A DNA stretch of 64,000 nucleotides from Bradyrhizobium erythrophlei (GCF_900129425.1 NZ_LT670817.1:2480001-2544000), one strand, 5' to 3'. Shown: positions 34,930-44,399, counted from the first letter of the stretch. The notes: generated from the letters alone by a model not told the origin. Translations and numbers: made by a program.

Positions 34930-35936
34930 CAGTGATACCCCTCTCCGACTCTCACCTTTCCGCGGAATACGTAATAGGACATTGCGGTGTAGGCGAGGAT
35001 GAAGGGGATGACAAAAAGCGCACCGACCAGCGTGAAGCCCATGCTTTCCGGCGGACCGGCCGCGTCCCTGATCGATACGGCCGGTGGAATGATGTTCGGC
35101 CACAGGCTGATCGCCAAACCAGTATAGCCCAGGAACAGCAGCAGGAGCGCGAGCAGGAACGGTGACGCGTGCGTCTCGTTCCGAAGCACGCGCATCATGA
35201 CCCAGGTCGTCGCGACGACAAGCACGGGCACCGGCGAGAAGATGATGATGTTGGGAAATGAAAACCACCGTGTCGCGATGCTCGGATGCGTCAGCGGGGT
35301 CCACACGCTCACGATGACGATCGCCGCGACAAGGACGAGCGTCATCGCAGGCGCCAGCGCCTTGAGTCGGTGCTGCAGTTCGCCTTCGGTCTTCATGATG
35401 AGCCAGGTGCAGCCGAGCAGGGCATAGGCCACGATGAGGCCGACGCCTGTGAAGAGACTGAATGGACTCAGCCAGTCCAAACTGCCGCCTTCGTAGGAGG
35501 CCCCGGTCACCTTGAAGCCGTTGATGAAGGCGCCGAGCACCACGCCTTGCGAGAACGTCGCGATGTAGGAGCCCCAGGCGAAGGCCTTGTCCCAGAACGG
35601 CCTGTGCGCCTCGTCCGCCTTGAAGCGGAATTCGAAAGCGACGCCGCGCCAGATCAGGCCCGCCAGCATGAAGAAGATTGGGATGTAGAGCGCGCTCAGC
35701 AGCACGGAATAAGCGAGCGGGAAGACTCCCATCAGCGTGGCTCCTCCCAGAACCAGCCAGGTCTCGTTGCCATCCCAGACCGGCGCAACCGTGTTCACCA
35801 GGGTGTCGCGATCACCCCGGTCGCGGATGAACGGGAACAGGATGCCGATTCCGAGGTCGAAACCATCCATCACCACATACATCATCAGCGTGAAGCCGAT
35901 GATCACGGCCCAGATGACGGGAAGATCGATGCCCAT
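34929..35936 (-). CDS. cioB: Cyanide-insensitive bd-type quinol oxidase subunit II
   Basis: 335-residue membrane subunit II of a cytochrome bd-type terminal oxidase. The start MGIDLPVIWAVIIGFTLMMY and the early VVMDGFDLGIGILFPF are family signatures, as is VWDGNETWLVLGGATLMGVF. About eight hydrophobic segments follow. The ATG at 35936 is chosen; a reading extended to 36353 is antisense to cioA. It begins 5 bp after the cioA stop. With subunit I it oxidises ubiquinol and reduces oxygen at the inner membrane without pumping protons. Confidence 0.93.
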   Translation of the reverse strand: MGIDLPVIWAVIIGFTLMMYVVMDGFDLGIGILFPFIRDRGDRDTLVNTVAPVWDGNETWLVLGGATLMGVFPLAYSVLLSALYIPIFFMLAGLIWRGVAFEFRFKADEAHRPFWDKAFAWGSYIATFSQGVVLGAFINGFKVTGASYEGGSLDWLSPFSLFTGVGLIVAYALLGCTWLIMKTEGELQHRLKALAPAMTLVLVAAIVIVSVWTPLTHPSIATRWFSFPNIIIFSPVPVLVVATTWVMMRVLRNETHASPFLLALLLLFLGYTGLAISLWPNIIPPAVSIRDAAGPPESMGFTLVGALFVIPFILAYTAMSYYVFRGKVRVGEGYH

Positions 35937-35941
35937 CGCCG

Positions 35942-37375
35942 CTATCTCCTCTTGCTGCCCGGCCACTCGATCGCCGGATCGATGGGATCGGGGACCGCGG
36001 ATAGAGGACGTGTCGGACGTCCGGTTTGCGGGCTCGGCTCCGGCGAATGCTCGTCGTAGGGCTGCGGGCCTTTCGCTGCCAGCTTGAGCATGTAGCTGAT
36101 CCCGGTTCCGAAGACGGCCACATACATGACGATGAACACGATCAGCGTTATCGAAAGTTCGAGCGCGGAGTGGTTCGATACCGCGTCCTTCGTCCGCATC
36201 ACGCCATAGACCACCCAGGGCTGGCGCCCGATCTCCGTGGTCAGCCATCCGACCACGATCGCGATCAGGCCGGCGGGGCCCATCAGTACCGCGAAACGCA
36301 GAAAGATCTTCGACTGATACAACTGATTGGACCAGCGTGCCCAGGCGCCCCAAAGTCCGAGCAGCAGCATAAGGAAGCCCAGCCCAACCATGATCCGGAA
36401 GGTCCAGAAAACGATCGTCGAGTTCGGACGGTCCTGGGGCGCGAAGTCCTTCAGGCCACGGATCTGGCTGTTCCAGCTATGGGTGAGAACCAGGCTGCCC
36501 AAATGAGGAATCTGCACCGCATAACGCGTCGTCTCGGCGTTCATATCGGGCACGCCGAAGAGGATGAGCGGCACGCTCTCACCGGGTTGGTTCTCCCAAT
36601 GTCCTTCGAGCGCGGCGATTTTTGCAGGCTGATATTTAAGGTCCATGAGGCCGTGTTGGTCACCGATGACGATCTGAATAGGCGCAACGATAAGCAGCAT
36701 CCACATGGCCATAGAGAACATCGTGCGCACGGCCGGCGTGTCGTGTCGTTTGAGCAGGTGCCACGCCCCGGTTGCCCCGACGAACAGCGCCACGGCGAGA
36801 TAGGCCGCTACCGTCATGTGCGCGAGGCGGTACGGGAAGGAGGGATTGAAGATCACCTTCAGCCAATCGACGGGTACGACACGGCCACCGACTATTTCGA
36901 AGCCTTGCGGTGTCTGCATCCAGCTATTGGAGGCGAGAATCCAAAACGCCGAAATCAGCGTTCCGATCGCTACCATGATGGTGGCGAAGAAATGCAGGCC
37001 TGGCCCAACCCTGTTCCATCCGAACAGCGCCACGCCCAGAAATCCGGCTTCAAGGAAGAAGGCGGTCAGCACCTCGTAGCTGAGCAACGGCCCTGTGATG
37101 GTTCCTGCGAAGGCCGAATACTGGCTCCAGTTGGTGCCGAACTGGTAGGCCATGACGATGCCTGAAACGACGCCCATGGCGAAGTTGACGGCGAAGATGT
37201 GCGACCAGAAATGATAGAGGTCGCGATAGGTGGTGTCTTTCTTCCACAACCACAGGCCTTCCAGTACCACGAGATAGCTCGCAAGGCCGATGGTGGTCGC
37301 CGGGAAGATGATGTGCGATGACATCGTGAATGCGAATTGGATCCGGGCGAGGTCGAGTGCGGTCAGGCCGAACAT
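35942..37375 (-). CDS. cioA: Cyanide-insensitive bd-type quinol oxidase subunit I
   Basis: 477-residue heme-bearing subunit I. The N-terminus LDLARIQFAFTMSSHIIFPA has the axial-ligand His region, GDQHGLMDLKYQPAKIAALE is the conserved quinol-side motif, and GRQPWVVYGVMRT is the family hallmark. The periplasmic Q-loop is short, which together with the DUF2474 gene marks the CIO branch rather than E. coli-type CydA. GGGAGGATTC precedes the ATG. The disordered C-terminus (YDEHSPEPSPQTGRPTRP) is usual for CioA. It helps respiration at low oxygen or in the presence of cyanide-like inhibitors. No regulator or cydDC genes adjoin. Confidence 0.94.
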   Translation of the reverse strand: MFGLTALDLARIQFAFTMSSHIIFPATTIGLASYLVVLEGLWLWKKDTTYRDLYHFWSHIFAVNFAMGVVSGIVMAYQFGTNWSQYSAFAGTITGPLLSYEVLTAFFLEAGFLGVALFGWNRVGPGLHFFATIMVAIGTLISAFWILASNSWMQTPQGFEIVGGRVVPVDWLKVIFNPSFPYRLAHMTVAAYLAVALFVGATGAWHLLKRHDTPAVRTMFSMAMWMLLIVAPIQIVIGDQHGLMDLKYQPAKIAALEGHWENQPGESVPLILFGVPDMNAETTRYAVQIPHLGSLVLTHSWNSQIRGLKDFAPQDRPNSTIVFWTFRIMVGLGFLMLLLGLWGAWARWSNQLYQSKIFLRFAVLMGPAGLIAIVVGWLTTEIGRQPWVVYGVMRTKDAVSNHSALELSITLIVFIVMYVAVFGTGISYMLKLAAKGPQPYDEHSPEPSPQTGRPTRPLSAVPDPIDPAIEWPGSKRR

Positions 37376-37715
37376 GAATCCTCCCTTTCAGTCCCTCCGG
37401 CAGCTGCATCTGGGGCCCGTATTGCTTCGAAGACGAGCGGCGCTGCTCGGACGGAGGCCGCGCTGACGATCGGTTTGCTGCCTGCGGCGGTGACGCTGGT
37501 TTGTCTCCGGACTCCGATGCGCGCGTGAGCAATTTCGGGCTGCCAATCAGTATTGCCTCGCCTTCGATATTTTCCCTCTAAATTCGCGTTTAATTTTCTG
37601 ACAGATGCATCGGCTCGTGAACGACGTTGATTCAAAGTCGGCGCGGCGCCTTACGCGATGTCCGGCCTGAGTCCGGATTGCGCACCAAAGCGGACGTCGC
37701 CCGACCATTCCGAGT
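37376..37715. other. Gene-free stretch between cioA promoter side and Sel1 gene end
   Basis: About 340 bp that should contain the cioA promoter (minus strand). The segment 37636-37725 has paired TCCGG blocks and looks like a degenerate dispersed repeat. No FNR-type box was found by eye. Confidence 0.4.
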
Positions 37716-39359
37716 TCATGGGTTCACGCCCCCAGTAGCGCCCTTGAATTTGATGCTCTCGTTCCTTGGCACATCCTGCCGGTCGCTGTTCAGCGCGCCC
37801 AGCGCGGAAATGGCACCGTCGTGCCCCCTCTTGGCGGCTTTCTCGAGCAGCGCCCTGGCCGTGAAAGGATCACACCGGCCGCCGCTACCGTTGACCATCA
37901 TCTGCGCGAGTGCCACCTCCGCTTCCGCCATTCCCGCTCCGGCCGCCCGTGCGATCCAGGTCCGACCTTCCTTGGCGTCCGTCTGCACGCCGCGCCCCTC
38001 CACCAGCATCCGTCCATAGTAATATTGCGCGTTCACGACACCATCCGCGGCTCGGCGCATCCATTGGGCTGCCAGGCGCTCGTCACGTTCCATCCCGACT
38101 CCTTCTGCCAGGCAGACGCCAAAGTTGAAAGCCGCGACAAGGTCGCCGGACGCGGCTGCGTGCTCCAGCCACTGGCGCGCCTTCATGAGGTCTTCGGGAT
38201 GACCGACACCCCTGAGGGAGAGATTGGCAAGGTCCACCCGGGCTTGCGGGTCGCCGGCTTCGGCGGAAATGCGGAGCCAGTGCGCCGCTTCATCCGGATC
38301 GCGCGCGACTCCAGCCCCGGTCAGATAGAGCAGGCCGAGCGCCCGGGCCGCTGTCCGGTGACCAGCCTCCGCGGCGCGGCGATACCAAATCGCCGCCTCC
38401 GCATGATTTGGGGGGAGTGCCTCACCGCGCCTGGCGTAGAGATCGCCGACCCGCGCCGCCGCTTCAGGATCCCCGGCCATCGCAGCTCGGCGCAACCATG
38501 ACTCGCCCTCGGTCGGGTTTCGCTCGACTCCCAGCCCCTCGATCAGCGCCAGCCCCCAGCGCGCCTGACCCGCGCGATTACCCTTCGCGGCCGCCTGCCG
38601 ATAGAGGTCCGCCGCGATCACCTCGCTGCGTTCGACGCCGATGCCGCGTCGGTTCAGGTCACCGAGCAAGTATAACGCGGTCGCCAGCCCTGCCTCCGCC
38701 GCGCGACGAAAACATTCCGCGATCTTGCGTTGGCCTGCCTCGTCGTTGACCTGCCGCGCCAGCAACAGGCCGTAACCCAGAGCACCTTGCGCACAATTCT
38801 GCTCAGCTGACCGTTCGTACCATTGATGCGCTGCCTCGATGTCGCGCATCGCTTCAGGACCGGAAGCGAGGATAAAGGCAAGAATAGCTTGCCCATCCCC
38901 GGAGCCGGCTTCAGCCGCGAGGCGCGCCCATTTCTCCGCCGCAACGAAATCCGGTTCGTGGGCCTCATCGCGCAAGAACAGGCTTTCCACACCGGCTGAA
39001 ATCTCCCCGCGATCCCCCGACGTGCCGAAGCCCTGCAGATAAAGCACGGCAAGCTGCCACTGGGCTTCGATATGGCCTCGGGTCGCGGCCCGCCTCAGCC
39101 AGTGCAGGCCATCGAGGCGGCTGACAGGAACGCCCGAACCTTCGAGATAGCATCGCCCGACCCGGTATTCGCCCTCCGCGATGCCGGCACGCGCGGCGCG
39201 GGCGAAAAGCGGAAAGGCCTGTACGCTCTGGCTCCCGTCGGCCAGCCGTAGCGCGTGCCGCAGCGCTGCCGCCGGCGACAGCGCGTCGACCAGCCGACCG
39301 AGGAGACCCCTTCGATATTCGTGCCTGCCGCCCGTCCTGCGTTTGCTGGCGCGGCTCAT
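37716..39359 (-). CDS. Sel1-repeat (tetratricopeptide-like) protein
   Basis: 547-residue alpha-solenoid protein made of about 12-13 Sel1-like repeats of 35-40 residues, for example EAAIWYRRAAEAGHRTAARA then LGLLYLTGAGVARDPDEAAH. No signal peptide or membrane segment is seen; the N-terminus is basic. The ATG overlaps the HlyD stop as ATGA, so it belongs to the type I secretion operon. Sel1 proteins usually act as scaffolds for protein contacts. A role in handling the secreted cargo or the ABC exporter is inferred from position only. Confidence 0.88.
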   Translation of the reverse strand: MSRASKRRTGGRHEYRRGLLGRLVDALSPAAALRHALRLADGSQSVQAFPLFARAARAGIAEGEYRVGRCYLEGSGVPVSRLDGLHWLRRAATRGHIEAQWQLAVLYLQGFGTSGDRGEISAGVESLFLRDEAHEPDFVAAEKWARLAAEAGSGDGQAILAFILASGPEAMRDIEAAHQWYERSAEQNCAQGALGYGLLLARQVNDEAGQRKIAECFRRAAEAGLATALYLLGDLNRRGIGVERSEVIAADLYRQAAAKGNRAGQARWGLALIEGLGVERNPTEGESWLRRAAMAGDPEAAARVGDLYARRGEALPPNHAEAAIWYRRAAEAGHRTAARALGLLYLTGAGVARDPDEAAHWLRISAEAGDPQARVDLANLSLRGVGHPEDLMKARQWLEHAAASGDLVAAFNFGVCLAEGVGMERDERLAAQWMRRAADGVVNAQYYYGRMLVEGRGVQTDAKEGRTWIARAAGAGMAEAEVALAQMMVNGSGGRCDPFTARALLEKAAKRGHDGAISALGALNSDRQDVPRNESIKFKGATGGVNP

Positions 39360-40741
39360 GGCTCCCGCATCGCCTCCGACGCGACCGGCAGGATCCGGCC
39401 GAGCAGGTAGGTGAGGACCGTGCGCTTGCCGATCATGATGTCGGCGGTGACGGGCATGCCGGGTGCGATGCGGAACCCGGCCGGCACGGCGTGCAATCGC
39501 ACGTCGTCGATGGTGATGCGGGAACGATAGAAGGGCTCGGTGCTGTCGGATTTAGCAGGCACAGAGCCCGAACGCGTTTTCAGTTCGTCCTGTCCGGTAA
39601 AGCTGTCGGCGCTGACGGTTCGGACCGTTCCGTGCGCCAGGCCGTATTGTGAGAATGGGAACGTGTCGAACTTGACTGCTGCGGGAGCGCCGACCTGCAC
39701 GAAGCCGCCGTCGCGTCCGACGATATTCGCTTCCACCTCGAGCGGAGCGTTGATTGGGACCAAGGTGATGAACTGGTCTCCAGATTGCAGCACGGAGCCG
39801 ACCGAAACCTTGGCCACGGTTAAAACGGTTGCGTCGCGGTTGGCGCGCAGCTCTACCAATTGGTGGCGCAATCGCGCTTTGTTGAGTTTTTCGCGCGCAT
39901 CGGCCAGCTTCTGCATCTGCTCCGAGAGCTTCTGCGACACATCGGCGAGCCAGTTCTGCTCATAGGCGTCACGTTCCGCCTTCAACGCATCGAGGTCGCG
40001 GCGTGCGCTCTCCACGGTTGCCGTGGCATTTGCGAGACCACGCGCCGTTTCCAACAGATTGTCGGTCGCGGTCAGCGACAAGAGCATGCTGCCGACCTGA
40101 TGCCGTTCCAATTCCTTGCGGACCGAGACGATCTGCTCGGCTACCGCCTTGCGCGCCTGATAGGCGTCCGCGTCGGCTTCACCGCGTGCCACAGCCGCCT
40201 GCAGGCCGTTGATGCGCTGCTGATAGGTCTCGCGCTTGAAATCGCGCTCCGATTGACGCTGGACGAATATGGATGACTGCAGCGACAGATTTGGATCAGG
40301 GCCTGTGGGGGTGAATGGTTGTCCCGTGGCTTCCGCCTGCATCCGCGAGACTTCCGCCTGCAACGTTGAAACCAGCGCTTCTGACGCGCCGACATCCGCC
40401 GCCGCGAAGGTCGGATCGAGCCGCGCGAGCACGTCGCCGGTACGCACGCTTTGCGCCTCGGTCACGTCGATCGAACGGACAACCGAGGTTTCGAGCGGTT
40501 GCACGACCAGCAAGGGCACCCTGGAGACCACCTTTCCCTGAGCAGTCACAACCCGGTCGATCGGGATCAGCCCCATCGCCATGACGCAAGCGACGAACAT
40601 GCTGGAGATGATCCAGATCGTGCCGCGCGCCGTGCGGGGAACTGGGGCGGCGGCGAGAGATTGAGATGGCGACTGGAATTCCAGGATCGCCGGAAGCGTC
40701 GGATCGTTCGCGCGGTTTGCGCGGCTAACTGGCCTTTGCAT
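39356..40741 (-). CDS. HlyD-family type I secretion periplasmic adaptor
   Basis: 461-residue adaptor. The N-terminal membrane span is GTIWIISSMFVACVMAMGLI, followed by the lipoyl half VVTAQGKVVSRVPLLVVQPL and ETSVVRSIDVTEAQSVRTGD. A long coiled coil (about residues 120-310) leads to the second lipoyl half, and the C-terminal GMPVTADIMIGKRTVLTYLL is the HlyD signature. The ATG at 40741 overlaps the end of the ABC exporter gene by 17 nt; a longer reading is antisense or out of frame. It bridges the exporter to a TolC-type channel, whose gene is not here. Confidence 0.92.
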   Translation of the reverse strand: MQRPVSRANRANDPTLPAILEFQSPSQSLAAAPVPRTARGTIWIISSMFVACVMAMGLIPIDRVVTAQGKVVSRVPLLVVQPLETSVVRSIDVTEAQSVRTGDVLARLDPTFAAADVGASEALVSTLQAEVSRMQAEATGQPFTPTGPDPNLSLQSSIFVQRQSERDFKRETYQQRINGLQAAVARGEADADAYQARKAVAEQIVSVRKELERHQVGSMLLSLTATDNLLETARGLANATATVESARRDLDALKAERDAYEQNWLADVSQKLSEQMQKLADAREKLNKARLRHQLVELRANRDATVLTVAKVSVGSVLQSGDQFITLVPINAPLEVEANIVGRDGGFVQVGAPAAVKFDTFPFSQYGLAHGTVRTVSADSFTGQDELKTRSGSVPAKSDSTEPFYRSRITIDDVRLHAVPAGFRIAPGMPVTADIMIGKRTVLTYLLGRILPVASEAMREP

Positions 40742-42986
40742 GACGCGGCCCTTGATTCCCGAGATGGCGATTCTGTTGGGTCCAGAGTTGCCGGTAGATG
40801 CCGCAGCGTTCGAGAAGCAAACGGTGCGGCGCGATGTCGACGGCCTTGCCGTTTTCCAGGACGAGGATCTGGTCACAGTCGATCAAGGACGACAGGCGGT
40901 GCGAAACAACGATCATCGTCCTGCCGTGCGCGATGCGAAGCAAATTGGCGTTCAGCACCGCCTCGCTCTCCGGATCGAGCGCGCTCATTGCCTCGTCGAG
41001 GATCAGGATGCGCGGATCGGTGATCAGGGCGCGTGCGATCGCCAACCGCTGCCGCTGTCCACCCGAGAGGTTCGGCGAACCTTCTTCGATCAGCGTCTCG
41101 TAGCCATTCGGCATGCGCTCGATGAATTCCTCGGCGCCGGCGAGGCGCGCCGCGCGCACGGCATCGTTCAGCGTGAGCCCGGGACGACCCGCGATGATGT
41201 TTTCGCAAATCGAGCCGCGGAACAGGAAATTCTCCTGCAGCACCACGCCGAAACTCTGGCGCAGATGCCGTAGATTGATCTCGCGCACGTCGTTGCCATC
41301 GATCTTCAGGAAGCCGCTATAGTCCCGGTTGATCCCTTGCAAGAGCCGCGTCAACGTCGACTTTCCGGACCCGCTGCGCCCAACTATGCCCAGCATCGTG
41401 CCTGCGGGCACCGCAAAGGTGACGCGTTCGAGCGCGGGAATTTTCGTGCTGCCGTAGGTGAAGCTGACGTCGTCGAAGGCGATCGCGCCGGAGAGTTGCG
41501 GACGCAGTCCGCGGGAAAGAGTACCGTATTCCAGCGGACGGTTCAGCACCGACGCGGCCTCGCTGATCGCGGCGCCGACCTCCTCGTAATTCTCGATCAG
41601 GCGCGCCAGCCCCGCGAGCGGCTGCGCGACGCGCATGCTGAGCATCATAAAGGCGAACAGCGCCCCGACGGCGTAGCCGGATTTGTCGGTCATCGCGAGA
41701 TAGGCGCCGACCAGCACAATACCGATCGACATGAATCGCTCGATCGGATTGACGATCGTTTGCGGCCAGTTTGCCAGTTTCCCGAAGGCCAGCCGCGCCT
41801 TTCCGGCCTCGGCAACGCGCGTATCCCACAGCATCCGGCGCTGCGGCTCGAGCGCGAGGGATTTCACGGTCTTGATCCCGAAGATAGTCTCGCCCAGTGC
41901 CGCGGCCTTTTCGGCCTCGGCAACAATGACTTTGCTGAACACCCGCTGCAACGGACGCAGATAGGCCAACACGACCAGCACGATGAGGGCGGAACAGGCC
42001 AGCACCACAAAGGCGAGAGAGGAATTGAGATAGAACAGGAACGGGAGCAGCACGGCCAGCGTCATCATGTCGAGGAACGTGGCCAGCAGCTTTCCCGTCA
42101 GGAATTCACGGACTTTGTAGACCTGCGCGATCTTGTGCATCGTCTCCCCGGCCGGGTGGCGCTCGAAATAGTCGAGCGGCAGCCGCAGCAGTCGGTTGAA
42201 GACATGCAAGTTCAGCTTCGCATCCAGCCGTGCGCCGACTACCATCACGATCAGCCGGCGGGCGTAGCCAAGGACCGCCTCATAAACAGTCGCGATCGCG
42301 AGGATGGTGCCGAGGAGCAGCAGGGTCGAGTAACTATGGTGCGTCAGCACCTTGTCCACCACCGTCATCACTAACAACGGTGGGAAGATCGTCAGGAAGC
42401 TCAGCGTTAGCGAAGCAAGCCCGATGTCCCGGAGCGACGGCTTCTCCTGCAACACGAGGCCAGACAGCCAGCTCAGGGTGAACGGCGCGTCCGTCTCCGT
42501 TTGCCCGCGCTGGGCACGCAGCAGCACCGCCTCGCCTGACCAGACCCGCTCCAGGCGCAGTTCGTCCACCGCGAGGGTTATCTCGCTGGCCAGCGCGCGG
42601 GGATCCCGAAGGAAAACCACATGGCGGTTGGCGTCCGCGCCCACCATCAGGGTCGCGTTCCCATCCTTGAGCAGCAGCACCACCGGCCCGGTGTCGACGA
42701 AGTGCATAAGCTGGCGCCAACGCAATCGCATCGCCCGCGCCCACATGCCGGCGCTCTGTGCCCATTCGGAGAGCGAGGCCGCTGAAGGGATGTCTTGCGC
42801 ACCCGTGGAGACGAGCTCGCCTGGATCCAACTCGATGCCGTGGAACCTGGCCGCGACCATCACCGCCTGCACGCGCGGATGGATCACGTCACCGTTGGTT
42901 TGGCGCCCACTGCCGGCATCAGTCGGGAACGTAGGCTGATAGCGCTGCGTCAGCGAACCGAGACGCTGTCCGATCGACATGTCCAC
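40725..42986 (-). CDS. Type I secretion ABC exporter with degenerate C39-like domain
   Basis: 753-residue inner-membrane ABC exporter. Residues about 30-160 resemble the C39 peptidase domain (VIHPRVQAVMVAARFHGIEL and HVVFLRDPRA), but the catalytic Cys is absent, so it is a CLD-type docking domain. A six-helix transmembrane domain (LSFLTIFPPLLVMTVVDKVL, 165-450) precedes the nucleotide-binding domain with Walker A GRSGSGKST, signature NLSGGQRQRLAIARA and Walker B ILILDEAMSALD. CLD exporters move unfolded RTX-like proteins without cleaving a leader. The cargo is probably the protein encoded just upstream (43179-44399). Confidence 0.93.
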   Translation of the reverse strand: MDMSIGQRLGSLTQRYQPTFPTDAGSGRQTNGDVIHPRVQAVMVAARFHGIELDPGELVSTGAQDIPSAASLSEWAQSAGMWARAMRLRWRQLMHFVDTGPVVLLLKDGNATLMVGADANRHVVFLRDPRALASEITLAVDELRLERVWSGEAVLLRAQRGQTETDAPFTLSWLSGLVLQEKPSLRDIGLASLTLSFLTIFPPLLVMTVVDKVLTHHSYSTLLLLGTILAIATVYEAVLGYARRLIVMVVGARLDAKLNLHVFNRLLRLPLDYFERHPAGETMHKIAQVYKVREFLTGKLLATFLDMMTLAVLLPFLFYLNSSLAFVVLACSALIVLVVLAYLRPLQRVFSKVIVAEAEKAAALGETIFGIKTVKSLALEPQRRMLWDTRVAEAGKARLAFGKLANWPQTIVNPIERFMSIGIVLVGAYLAMTDKSGYAVGALFAFMMLSMRVAQPLAGLARLIENYEEVGAAISEAASVLNRPLEYGTLSRGLRPQLSGAIAFDDVSFTYGSTKIPALERVTFAVPAGTMLGIVGRSGSGKSTLTRLLQGINRDYSGFLKIDGNDVREINLRHLRQSFGVVLQENFLFRGSICENIIAGRPGLTLNDAVRAARLAGAEEFIERMPNGYETLIEEGSPNLSGGQRQRLAIARALITDPRILILDEAMSALDPESEAVLNANLLRIAHGRTMIVVSHRLSSLIDCDQILVLENGKAVDIAPHRLLLERCGIYRQLWTQQNRHLGNQGPRHAKAS

Positions 42987-43178
42987 GACGGCGTCTCCTC
43001 AAAGGAGCATCCGAAAAAAGCATACCTGCCGTTCTGGGCTACGAAATGCGGCGCCGTCATTACCTGTGACGTGTAGCGGGGCGGAGGGCGGCGCGCGTCA
43101 TCCGCCCTTCCGAAGCCGCAGGTCCGTCGTTTCGCGGTCGAGCCACCCAAAAAGCAGCGGTTCGAAAGTTCTGGAACC

Positions 43179-44399
43179 TCACCCGTGCATGGAATGCGAC
43201 CCTGTCATAGGGCCTGTCATCGATCCTGCCACAGGATTTGTCATAGAATCCGACATAGATCCCGTCATAGACCCTGTCATCGAATTCGACCCTGTCATCG
43301 ACATGGCCGAATTATTGGATTCTGGAATCGCCGCCAAGCTGCCAAAGAGACCGTGCGCCTCGTTCTTCACTCCTGCGGTGAAGTAGATCTTGTTCGGATC
43401 GGTGCCGGCATTGCCACTGCCGGGAACAAGCGACCAGAGATCAAAGATGGTGATCGGGGCACCGTTGGCGTCTTCCAACTTGCCCAGGAAATGATCGTTC
43501 TTCGGATTGAAGACATTGATGGTGCCGTCGCCGAAATTTCCGACCAGAAGATCGTTGGCGAACTCGCCAAATCCCGGGGGTGCAATCGCAAGCCCCCAGG
43601 GAGAATCGAGCACCCCGCCGGACGCCACCCTGTCCAGCATATGGCCTTGCAGGTCGAACTCATCCACGAAGCCGTGGCCGACACCGGGGACGTCATCGTG
43701 TTTGGTGGGATCTTGCAGCGCGAACGTGACGAACAGGTGGTTGTCAAGAACCTGCACGTTGAAGGGCGCGTAGCCGGCCGGCACGTTCGGATCGGTAAAG
43801 CTATTCACCTGATTGAAGTTCTGGTCGAACACATCGACCGTTCCATTCCGGAAGTTTGCTGCGTATAGGAAAGTGCCATCGTCGGTCTGCGCAATCGTGA
43901 GACCCTTGTAGACGGCTCCGGTACCGCCCTGCGAGTTATCGACGGCCAGGACGGAGCTGGCGGGGTTCACGGTCGGATTCCAGCCGGAAATGGTGCCGTC
44001 CTCGGTTGCGAAAATGAAGACCGAGGATCCCGTAACGCCACCGCTGGTGACGTTGAACCCGCTTCCGGCAATATTGAACACGTCTCCGGTAGGGCTGGCC
44101 GGCGAGGTCTGCCCAGGGGGCGTCGCGATCGTGATTGCGGGAAACCCACCGACCTTCACCAGGGTTCCGTCACCGTTATAGACCGTCGTCACGCCCGCGC
44201 CGTTGTCCGACACCCAGAAAGGACTGGTCGCGCTGTGAGTTAAGCCCCAGGGATTGATGAGATTTGGATCGATTGTCACTGCAGGAACAACGAAGCCATC
44301 CGAGACCAGATTGGTTTGCGCAAACGATGTCTCTTCCTCGACCTTATGGTCAATGCGGCGGTGATCGTCGTCTTGAATTGATGACAAGTTTGAATCCAT
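43179..44399 (-). CDS. TIGR03118-family beta-propeller-like protein, likely type I secretion cargo
   Basis: 406-residue protein of the TIGR03118 family. It has repeated beta-rich blocks such as NPWGLTHSATSPFWVSDNGA, GWNPTVNPASSVLAVDNSQG and DSPWGLAIAPPGFGEFANDL, which look like propeller blades. It lacks an N-terminal signal peptide (MDSNLSSIQDDDHRRIDHKV). Residues 362-406 form a low-complexity tail of MTGS-type repeats. AGGAGGTTGCG gives a strong ribosome binding site. It is the first gene before the ABC exporter, HlyD adaptor and Sel1 protein, 192 bp upstream of the exporter. The missing Sec signal plus this context suggest export with a C-terminal signal. That is inference; no RTX nonapeptides are seen. 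Confidence 0.85.
   Translation of the reverse strand: MDSNLSSIQDDDHRRIDHKVEEETSFAQTNLVSDGFVVPAVTIDPNLINPWGLTHSATSPFWVSDNGAGVTTVYNGDGTLVKVGGFPAITIATPPGQTSPASPTGDVFNIAGSGFNVTSGGVTGSSVFIFATEDGTISGWNPTVNPASSVLAVDNSQGGTGAVYKGLTIAQTDDGTFLYAANFRNGTVDVFDQNFNQVNSFTDPNVPAGYAPFNVQVLDNHLFVTFALQDPTKHDDVPGVGHGFVDEFDLQGHMLDRVASGGVLDSPWGLAIAPPGFGEFANDLLVGNFGDGTINVFNPKNDHFLGKLEDANGAPITIFDLWSLVPGSGNAGTDPNKIYFTAGVKNEAHGLFGSLAAIPESNNSAMSMTGSNSMTGSMTGSMSDSMTNPVAGSMTGPMTGSHSMHG
43185..43316 (-). repeat. Coding short-period repeat (MTGS tail)
   Basis: Irregular 12- and 18-nt units built on CTGTCAT / GGTCAT (plus strand), encoding the MTGS/MTGP/MSDS tail of the TIGR03118 protein. The units are contiguous and in frame, which rules out a CRISPR array. 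Confidence 0.75.

Noticed and set aside
43185..43316. CRISPR-like short repeats (CTGTCAT units)
   Set aside because: Units are contiguous without unique spacers, irregular in length, and encode the in-frame MTGS tail of a real gene.
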